A DNA stretch of 64,000 nucleotides, from contig CAKKNE010000003.1 of the NCBI GenBank assembly GCA_918797485.1, positions 496,001 through 560,000 of the forward strand. Direction: 5' to 3'. The notes under the pieces were generated by a model that ran no database searches, was not told where the DNA came from, and saw only the letters and a list, made by a program, of their open reading frames with translations. Made by a program: the position numbers and the translations under genes. Numbering within the stretch: the stretch's first letter is position 1; every line of letters starts with the position of its first letter. Source of the DNA: Pelagomonas calceolata. Its lineage: Eukaryota; Sar; Pelagophyceae; Pelagomonadales; Pelagomonadaceae. Of the stretch, positions 54,519 to 61,609 are shown piece by piece.

Positions 54519-55907
54519 TTAATCGAAAATACAGCCCGGCTCCGGCGGCTCAAATTCGGGGTATTCTCTCCCGCCCGCGTAGCACAAAACATCACCACCG
54601 CGGCTCTCCATGAGCTCCATGATGGCTTCGCACGGCGCGTCGTCTAGCTCGGCGCGCGCCTGATGCGCCTCGCCGATATACCAGGTGAGATCGTAAAGAT
54701 TCGGGCAGCCTTGCAGCAAGCGTAGCATATCAGCGGCGCGCAGGGGACTATCCGTTTCAATGGCAGAGTCTCGGATACAGAGGCCTTTCAGCGTCCTCGC
54801 GCTCCTGCCAGCACTGATTCCCTCGACGATGCTTGAGGTTAAGTCATCAAGTCCAGTAAGCGTGAGCCGCACCAAGCGCAGATGGGCACACGCAGCGGCG
54901 ACACAGGCGTCAGTCGTGTCGACGGCGCAAATTTCGAGGTTGATGATGCGACTAGTCGCCCTCGATAGGTCAACATAGAATCCAGGTCCCGCCGTCGATG
55001 ACCCCATCGGTACGCACAAATTCCTCAACTTCGGGAAACCGTGCGCCGCCGCGAGAAAAGCATCCGGCTCAATGATTGTGCCCCTAGGATATGTATTATC
55101 ATCATCAGGCTCGATAAAACCTAACGAGTGGATACGATCGCCGAGGGGCGTGCCGACGATGGCCCGGATGACGTCGGCGGTGATGTGGCACCCCTCTAGC
55201 TCTAGATCGATTGCTTTCGAGTTGAGCGCGCACTCGCGTATGGCCTCGACGTGTGTCGGCGTATAACTGATCCACTCGCCTCCGTGAAGTTCGAAATCTC
55301 TGAGCTGAGGAAAGAGGCGGGCGTAACTTTCGACTGGGCTCAAGTCACCCGAATCCCTCCCCAAGCGCGAGAAGCTGACATTTTGTAGATGGGGACAAGC
55401 TATACTGATGGCTCGGATGGTCTCATCTGACGTCTCCATGTATCTTGGGCCGCGGAGGATTTCTAGCGTTGGCGACTCGCGGCACATCCGCACGAGCACT
55501 TCCTCCGACACCGCTGCGTCGTACAGGACGAGCACACTCAAACGGCTCGCTCTGGACACGAACACTTCGAGCGCTGCGATTCTCTCCGGTGAGCGACCGC
55601 AGGTATAAAGGGCCGTGCAGGCGAGGCCGAAAACGCGGCCCATGGCCTCCACGACTTGAGCCGACGCTCGCATCTCCAGCGGCTCTGGGGGATACAAACC
55701 ATCAGGTGTCGGCGGTGGCTTAAAATTCACGGGCATGTGCAAAGCGGTATTGTTAAATGCGAGTTGCACCAGGTCGCGTCCGCTCTTGCAGGTTTCGCGC
55801 ACGACAAGCAACTGCTCCGGTTCTAGTGAGACTATCGGCCCCCCAATCAAGTAGGGGGCCAGCTTGACGGTGAGCACGTCGTCCGGAACCGACTGGAAGG
55901 CACCCAT
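54519..55907 (-). CDS. Leucine-rich-repeat protein, F-box-like
   Basis: 462 residues. The N-terminus (MGAFQSVPDDVLTVKLAPYL) resembles a diverged F-box (VPDDVL-x-x-x-LAPYL). The rest is built of LRR units of the SCF-FBXL type: LSVLVLYDAAVSEEVLVRMC, IACPHLQNVSFSRLGRD, AIDLELEGCHITADVIRAIV, CAHLRLVRLTLTGLDDL, LLQGCPNLYDLTWYIG. Probably a substrate receptor of an SCF ubiquitin ligase, or simply an LRR scaffold. C-terminus EFEPPEPGCIFD. Confidence 0.65.
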   Translation of the reverse strand: MGAFQSVPDDVLTVKLAPYLIGGPIVSLEPEQLLVVRETCKSGRDLVQLAFNNTALHMPVNFKPPPTPDGLYPPEPLEMRASAQVVEAMGRVFGLACTALYTCGRSPERIAALEVFVSRASRLSVLVLYDAAVSEEVLVRMCRESPTLEILRGPRYMETSDETIRAISIACPHLQNVSFSRLGRDSGDLSPVESYARLFPQLRDFELHGGEWISYTPTHVEAIRECALNSKAIDLELEGCHITADVIRAIVGTPLGDRIHSLGFIEPDDDNTYPRGTIIEPDAFLAAAHGFPKLRNLCVPMGSSTAGPGFYVDLSRATSRIINLEICAVDTTDACVAAACAHLRLVRLTLTGLDDLTSSIVEGISAGRSARTLKGLCIRDSAIETDSPLRAADMLRLLQGCPNLYDLTWYIGEAHQARAELDDAPCEAIMELMESRGGDVLCYAGGREYPEFEPPEPGCIFD

Positions 55908-56090
55908 TCTTGCAGCTCATGCACCACTGCGACGTGAGTGGGTTCGGGCAGCCCACCGCGGGTCAACTTTTTTTGTGCTTAAGCTTAAGTTTTGCCTGGG
56001 GCTCAGGCTCAGGCTAGTTACGTCGCAGGGTCCCCCGTACCCCCCCCGCTCCCCCCGGGCCCACCCGTCCGGCTAGGACGCAGGGGCAAA

Positions 56091-56111
56091 CTAGTGTGTA
56101 GGCTACGCTAG
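56091..56111 (-). promoter_or_regulatory. Diverged CTAG palindrome
   Basis: CTAGTGTGTAGGCTACGCTAG, 184 bases upstream of the LRR gene ATG and 95 before the SDR gene ATG, in a 298-bp divergent gap. Confidence 0.4.
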
Positions 56112-56205
56112 CACCGTGTTTTAGCTTGGGCAAGAGATTGAGCGCCAGCGCTGCCCTCAATATCTCAAAAGCTCCAAAAAGACAGCCCCCGAACGAACCA
56201 ATCCA

Positions 56206-57228
56206 ATGGGCAACTCTGCATATGTACCACCGGTGAAGGAATCCATCATCTATCCCACATTTGAGGCCGAGCAGGGCAGCCTTGCCGGCAAGGCATACGC
56301 GGTGACCGGCTGCACCACTGGGACCGGTTTAGTTGTTGCCAAGCTCTTCGCGAAGAAAGGCGCTGCGCGTGTCTTCCTGCTCAATCGGCCGTCGCCGCGC
56401 GCCGAGGCGGCTCTCGCTGCGGTGCAGGCTGTTGCTGCCGAGGAATGCATCGTGACGCACGTCGATTGCGATTTGGCTGACTTCGACTCGGTGCGACAAG
56501 CTGCAGCACAGGTGGCAGCCGAAACGAAGGAGTCGGGCCTGGACGTCCTCGCCAATAACGCAGGCGTCATGGCATTGGCGGATAGGGCAACGAAGGATGG
56601 CTACGACATACAGATGCAGACGAATCACCTGTCGCACTTCCTGCTCACGAGGGAGTTGCATCCGGCATTGCAAAAGGCCGTCGAGCTCCGAGGAGAAGCT
56701 CGCATCGTGAATCATTCGTCCTTTGCGCGCAACGGGCCGCCGGGCACAAAACTCACGGCTGAGAATTGTAAGTTATACCTGGGGAAGAATGGCGGTGATC
56801 TCGGCGGCGATGGAGCCTCCATGATCTGCGGTGGTGCGCGATGGGTACGATACGCGTACACCAAGCTTGCCAACGTCTGCTTTACTCTTGCGTTACACGA
56901 CAAGCTCGGCGACTCCGGCGTGAAAGCCTTGTGCGCGGCTCCCGGCCTCGTGGCGACAGAGCTCCAGGCGACGACCGCCCGTGACGGGGGCATGGGGAGC
57001 GGCACGTGGTTCATGAGGTGGTCGCAGAGCCCGGAAGACGGCGCGGTGCCGCTCCTCCACTGTTGTTTGTCAAGCGCTGTTTCGAGCGGAGAGCTCTGGG
57101 AGCCGAAAGGCGTCACGGGCCCGCCCGTCCTGAAGGACCCGCTCGAGAAAGTGTGCCTCGAGGCGGACCGCGACGCGCTGTGGGCGGCGTCGGAGGCAGC
57201 GGTCGGGGAGTGGGACTTGGACTTGTAG
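56206..57228 (+). CDS. Short-chain dehydrogenase/reductase
   Basis: 340 residues. Rossmann motif GKAYAVTGCTTGTGLVVAKL (TG-x3-G-x-G), an RP-type NADPH clue after the second strand (LLNRPSPRAE), NNAGVMALADRATKDGYDIQ, catalytic serine in IVNHSSFARNGPPG and the YxxxK pair in RYAYTKLANVCF. Layout is that of retinol-dehydrogenase and protochlorophyllide-reductase-like SDRs, but the extra segment CKLYLGKNGGDLGGDG between the Ser and Tyr is unusual. Substrate unknown. MGNSAYVPP could be myristoylated. Confidence 0.8.
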   Translation: MGNSAYVPPVKESIIYPTFEAEQGSLAGKAYAVTGCTTGTGLVVAKLFAKKGAARVFLLNRPSPRAEAALAAVQAVAAEECIVTHVDCDLADFDSVRQAAAQVAAETKESGLDVLANNAGVMALADRATKDGYDIQMQTNHLSHFLLTRELHPALQKAVELRGEARIVNHSSFARNGPPGTKLTAENCKLYLGKNGGDLGGDGASMICGGARWVRYAYTKLANVCFTLALHDKLGDSGVKALCAAPGLVATELQATTARDGGMGSGTWFMRWSQSPEDGAVPLLHCCLSSAVSSGELWEPKGVTGPPVLKDPLEKVCLEADRDALWAASEAAVGEWDLDL

Positions 57229-57424
57229 GAGCCGCGTATCCCGATTGAAAAGTGATGTGCATAGTGAGTAATATGATTCGTCCGAGATATTCATTGCGGC
57301 AAGTGTGGTTCGTCCGATGATGCCTTGCGTGGCGCGTCGACGCCGTGCGTCGAAGACTTCGTTGACGGCATGATCGGGAGCCGCCGGGATAGGTTTACTT
57401 ACAGTTAGGCCTTAGGCGGTGGGT

Positions 57425-58360
57425 CTAGCGGTGGGCAAACACAGTAGTCGCCAAATGATGTAATAAACCACTGGCAGTGTGGCCTTGCTGGACTTTGCTC
57501 TCAACGTCAGCAACGAACGCGTCTGCTTTCTGCCGGTCTTGCCAATTCCTCGACAAGGCTCGCGCTATGTCGTTCAACCTGTGAACTTCACCGAGGTGCC
57601 AGCTCCGGACCTCAGGGCTGAGCCAAATTATGAAACTCATCATATCGCTCGGTTCCGCCCAGGATTCCAGTCCCGAGCCCACAAGCGACTCGGGATTCAA
57701 GAGCTCGTCGAGGTTCATCATGAGGTTCTCATTCCCTGCGTACCCTGGGAGCCACCTAGTAACGAGCGCGGATTCTCCCAGTCGTTCCGTCCATAAACTC
57801 AAGAATTTAATGGGCATCACTGTCTCAAAGCGCCCTGGTCCCTTTTTTACGAGGTAGCGTTCGACGCGTTCGAGGGCCATCGTGAGACGTCCGAGACCGT
57901 CTATAGACGGCTCGACGAGTGCCAGGAAACGCGCCACGCTTGGCCTGAACACCGCGCCCACGCCACCACGGTCCCACGCACCACGGTCCCAAATCCAGAA
58001 AGTGGCCGAAGCGATCCCGTTAGGGCCCTCCGCGTGACTCTCCCTTTTATTGTTCCACAGCACGACGAGCTCCAACAACACCTGTCCGGGGTCTAACGCC
58101 CACGCCTCCCGGAACTGCGCGGTCTCCGCGGCGGATGACGGCCGTTCCAGCGCATTCGTGACTATGGCGTTCTCGAGGACGTACTTAATTGGCCGCCAGC
58201 GCCCGCGCGTCAGGCTTCGGCGCGCCGCCGATCGCAACACTTTTGAGACTTGTTTTACATTGGTGTGAACCTCCTCGAATGGCAAGAACTCGAGGCACCG
58301 CTCGACCAACTCCGGCGGCAGGATGCCCGTAATACAAGTTTTTGATTGAATGCGTAGCAT
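57425..58360 (-). CDS. F-box-like protein
   Basis: 311 residues. The N-terminus ILPPELVERCLEFLPFEEVH followed by VSKVLRSAARRSLTRG fits an F-box; the rest is unlabelled helical protein with a C-terminal RALSRNWQDRQKADAFVADV segment shared with the relic at 24545-24955. This implies a family with several copies in this genome. Likely an SCF component. No intron. Confidence 0.6.
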   Translation of the reverse strand: MLRIQSKTCITGILPPELVERCLEFLPFEEVHTNVKQVSKVLRSAARRSLTRGRWRPIKYVLENAIVTNALERPSSAAETAQFREAWALDPGQVLLELVVLWNNKRESHAEGPNGIASATFWIWDRGAWDRGGVGAVFRPSVARFLALVEPSIDGLGRLTMALERVERYLVKKGPGRFETVMPIKFLSLWTERLGESALVTRWLPGYAGNENLMMNLDELLNPESLVGSGLESWAEPSDMMSFIIWLSPEVRSWHLGEVHRLNDIARALSRNWQDRQKADAFVADVESKVQQGHTASGLLHHLATTVFAHR

Positions 58361-58395
58361 GGCGTGCTGCGACGGCGCTCGATAAGGCCAGCAAT

Positions 58396-58415
58396 CTAGC
58401 GGCGTAAGACACTAG
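58396..58415 (+). promoter_or_regulatory. CTAG palindrome, near-consensus
   Basis: CTAGCGGCGTAAGACACTAG, 256 bases before the ATG at 58672; 311-bp divergent gap. Confidence 0.55.
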
Positions 58416-58671
58416 CCAGCAAGCTGCAACTTGGTTGCGGCCGCTAATCTCCGCAGTATCGCGATAGGAGGCCTTGAGCGCACTGGATAAGTCGCATCGA
58501 TTGACGATCTCATCAGCTGCACAACAAGCTTGCACGGTTGCAAGCAGAAGAGTTAAAAAAACGAGTTGTATTGCTGCACTCATATTTGCAGCAACAACCG
58601 CTCGGCGCAAGCTTAGACGCAGCCGCCGCTTCGCCAGATTGCTGGCATAGACGTAGCCTTACGAAGCATAC

Positions 58672-59028
58672 ATGATGCATCGAGTCCTACTGTCAGCAAT
58701 GATCGCCACCGCGGGCTGCGTCGACATGACGACACGACGACGTTTCGTTGGACGCGCGACAGCCGCCGCGACGGCCGCCGCGACGACGCCGGCGTTCGCC
58801 GCCAAAACCTACGTGAGCGGCAAGAACCCGGACGGGCCGCGCGAGAAGGGTGACACGAAGGGCACTAAGAAGGACGGCTCGTATCTTCAATGCCTCGCCG
58901 GCTGTGCGGCGCGCTGCGAAAAGGCGAAGAGTGGGCGCCAGCTGACACGCGGCGAGTGCCTCAACCTGTGCCGCGACGAGTGCTGCGTGACGTACGAGCA
59001 GTGCACGTACACGATCCCCGGTGTGTGA
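58672..59028 (+). CDS. Probable thylakoid-lumen Cys-rich protein
   Basis: 118 residues. The N-terminus is a leader (MHRVLLSAMIATAGCVD) followed by a twin-arginine element, TTRRRFVGRATAAATAAATT, ending PAFAA: the look of a bipartite presequence with Tat transport into the lumen. The mature part is 75 residues with eight cysteines (YLQCLAGCAARCEKAK, GECLNLCRDECCVTYEQCTY). The family is not recognised; I recall no exact match. Folded Cys-rich cargo fits Tat, which moves folded proteins. Confidence 0.6.
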   Translation: MMHRVLLSAMIATAGCVDMTTRRRFVGRATAAATAAATTPAFAAKTYVSGKNPDGPREKGDTKGTKKDGSYLQCLAGCAARCEKAKSGRQLTRGECLNLCRDECCVTYEQCTYTIPGV

Positions 59029-59090
59029 GTAAGTTATCGAACGATTACACCCGTATACTTTGAAATCTTACCCGGTTCGGCGCAGCCTGC

Positions 59091-60017
59091 CTACGCCCCG
59101 AGGAGCTCTCGGAGCGCCTTCGCCTCGCGCGCCCACTGCCAGAAGGCTCGGACGAACCGCGCGCTCGCCGGATGGTTGAACGCCTCGATGAAGATGTTGA
59201 AGGGGACCAGGTCGTTGCTCTTGTCGTCCTGGAACTTGGCGCGGTGGTCCTTCTGGCCCGAGAAACCGATCTCGCCCTCCTTGAAGTAGAAGAGCTTGCG
59301 CGCGGGCTGGGAGTGCAAGCACAGGACGACGGGCTGCGTCGCCGCGATCTGCAGTTTGACGACGATTTTGGCGAACATATCACATCGAGAGCCGGGCTTG
59401 GGGGTGGACCAGGGCTTGGAGTTCGTGAGGGCACAGCCTTGGAACGCGTCGGCCTCGACAAAGCAAAATGAATACGGGCACTCCTTGACAGCGATGTCCG
59501 GGTCCGTGACGTTGTAGGTATCGACCGCAGATAAGAGGAACTTCATGGTATAGATCTTCTCGCCGAGCTTGAGATCAAAATTGCCGTGCTTGTCCCAGCC
59601 CTTGTTGAAGCCCGACGACAGCACGATCATGACCGTGCCCTTCTTCTCGACGTGCGACGGGGGTTTGTAGATGTAGTTGGTTTCCGGGATAATAGAGAAC
59701 CCGTGGCGGAACTCCTCCGGCAGCTTGATGGCTTTGCACGCCTCGGCGTACAGCTCCTTGGTCTTCTTCTTCCACGCGCCGAGCAGATACTGGCAGTGCT
59801 GCTGCATCCTAATCGCGCCCATTTCCCTCGAAATCGCGTCCCGTTTCGGGCCCCACCAGTCTATTAAGGGCTGCCGCATCTTGGACCACAATGCGCTCTT
59901 GAAATAGTCGCGCGCCTCGTTGCTAATGCCATCTGCCTTGTACTTCTCGAGGTCCGCCAGGTGGCGGTCGAGCTCCGCCTGGTCAATTTCGAAGTCGTCG
60001 GCACCATAGTGGGGCAT
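59091..60017 (-). CDS. Conserved-looking hypothetical protein
   Basis: 308 residues, no leader or membrane segment. Ordered sequence throughout: FKSALWSKMRQPLIDWWGPK, then IIPETNYIYKPPSHVEKKGT, VMIVLSSGFNKGWDKHGNFD, PYSFCFVEADAFQGCALTNS and FYFKEGEIGFSGQKDHRAKF. No known domain recognised. The start MPHYGADDFEID is clean and the 3' end is 62 bases from the stop of the lumenal protein gene. Confidence 0.55.
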   Translation of the reverse strand: MPHYGADDFEIDQAELDRHLADLEKYKADGISNEARDYFKSALWSKMRQPLIDWWGPKRDAISREMGAIRMQQHCQYLLGAWKKKTKELYAEACKAIKLPEEFRHGFSIIPETNYIYKPPSHVEKKGTVMIVLSSGFNKGWDKHGNFDLKLGEKIYTMKFLLSAVDTYNVTDPDIAVKECPYSFCFVEADAFQGCALTNSKPWSTPKPGSRCDMFAKIVVKLQIAATQPVVLCLHSQPARKLFYFKEGEIGFSGQKDHRAKFQDDKSNDLVPFNIFIEAFNHPASARFVRAFWQWAREAKALRELLGA

Positions 60018-60545
60018 TATTGCGGTAAATGATCTAATATGCTATGAACAGCAGCGTTTTTGCAAAAGAGGGGACTGCCAAAACTTGAGCGCGCGGGGTC
60101 ACAGGCGGACGCGGAGACTGTGAACTTAGGTCTCAAGCGAAGGCTAGGACGCCCTACTATGCCTCGTGGGGCAGCCAGAGACGGTGATGCATCCGCCGCC
60201 TGGCCGGCCGGGCATGCTACACACACCAATAACTTAAAGTCCCCACGACGGCGGCGGCGCCCGTCCTCGGTGGTCGCAGAGTGACGCCTCGCGCGACCGA
60301 ACGCCGACTCGAGCGTATGGCTCGGCGGCGCGGCGTCCTGGGCGCGGAGCGGTGTCGGCCGGCGGCCGGCCAGACGAGGTGCCGACGCGCTCCGCGTTCG
60401 ATGTCGCGCACCGACGCGCATGATCCACGTGCAACTCGGTCGGTGACACCGTCGCAAACGTTCGTCTCGTCTGGCGGTCGAGGCGTCGATACTGCCAACC
60501 GCTGATTCATTACCGAAGCCTCGACGCCGCCTTCCGCAGCAATAC
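60018..60545. other. Gene-free stretch, 528 bp
   Basis: Only short overlapping arginine-rich frames on both strands. Nothing recognised. Confidence 0.35.
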
Positions 60546-60546
60546 A

Positions 60547-60900
60547 GCGCTCGTGCGAGAGCTAACTGGTCGCAGAAGCCTCCGCCCCACGCCGCGGGGC
60601 TGGCCGCACCGGCTGTTCGCTGGCGTCCGACGGCGTCGCGGCACGGCCCTGCCGCGGGGCGCCCGACGCCGCCTTCCGCGGCGAAACGGCGCTCGTGCGA
60701 GAGCTCGCCGGCGCGGAAGCCTCCGCCCCACGCCGCGGGGCCGGCCGCCCCGGCTGTTCGCGGGCGTCCGACGGCGTCGCGGCACGGCCCTGCCGCGGGG
60801 CGCCCGGCGCCGCGTCTCGCGGCGAAACGGCGCTCGTGCGAGAGCTCGCCGGCGCGGAAGCCTCCGCCCCAACGCCGCGGGGCCGGCCGCGACGGCTAGT
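60547..60900. repeat. 141-142 bp tandem repeat, about 2.5 copies
   Basis: The word GCGCTCGTGCGAGAGCT begins at 60547, 60689 and 60830. Each unit also contains GCCTCCGCCCCA-CGCCGCGG and CGTCCGACGGCGTCGCGGCA. Copies differ by a few bases. Since the period is close to 47 codons, two reading frames stay open through it, but I see no sign that either is used. Confidence 0.75.
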
Positions 60901-61609
60901 CATCTAGTGTTTCAGCGCTGGAATGGCGGGCGCCTCGTACTACCGCGCGTCCAAGCGTCCCAGCGTCAGGTCGTGTGCTGCTGTTGCAAGCGGATCTCTG
61001 GTTGAGGATTCGTCGACGACGCCTCCAACAAGCGCTCGGAGCCCGAAGACCGGATTCCCAACGCCCCACAACCAAGCTGTCCGCGTGTCGCTGACAGCGG
61101 CCCGACTGACCGCACTTACCGAGCGGACGCCAGGCCCCGCTCGCACGGTTAGGTGGTGGTCGTCGCTTCGCTGGACGCCGACGAGTCCGTGGGTGCGACC
61201 GAGCGGCCATAAAGCGCCACCGCACGCCACGTGCTGCTACCGCTGGCCTATCGACAGTAGACGCGCGACCCGCGAGTCATAACGTATCGCGTCCAGGGCC
61301 GCGCGTTCGCGTGACGCGGACGCGCTGCCCTGAAGCAGAGCAAAACGCCATACCTCGCGCCGTAGCGATGCCGCAGGCAGTTTTTTTCGGCATGGTTGCT
61401 GAGAACATGTATGCGTCGTTCTGTTATAGCAGCAGGGAAGTAAATATGGCCTCGATTGGCAGCGCTATAGCTCGTTGTGGTAAAGCTCTCACAAAAGTGA
61501 GGGTCCCGCACGTTCGACCAAAGCGGTCCGAAGTCTATCCCTAAGCCGTTCTACCACTGCCGTCGCCCCGTTGAATGATGGACCGCAAGCGTTCGGGTTG
61601 CGCAAGCTC
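60901..61609. other. Unassigned stretch before a long reading frame
   Basis: Starts with a broken CTAGTGTTTCAGCGCTGG word. Contains a short hairpin CTCACAAAAGTGAG near 61488. No gene or RNA could be supported; it may be the promoter of the 61610 frame. Confidence 0.3.

Noticed and set aside
60553-61005. Arginine-rich repeat protein on either strand
   Set aside because: Open only because the 141-bp repeat unit lacks stops; both strands are open, no start context or conserved sequence.
61448-61530. tRNA-like stretch with a hairpin and GTTCGACC
   Set aside because: The hairpin loop has four bases and no matching acceptor or T arm could be formed.
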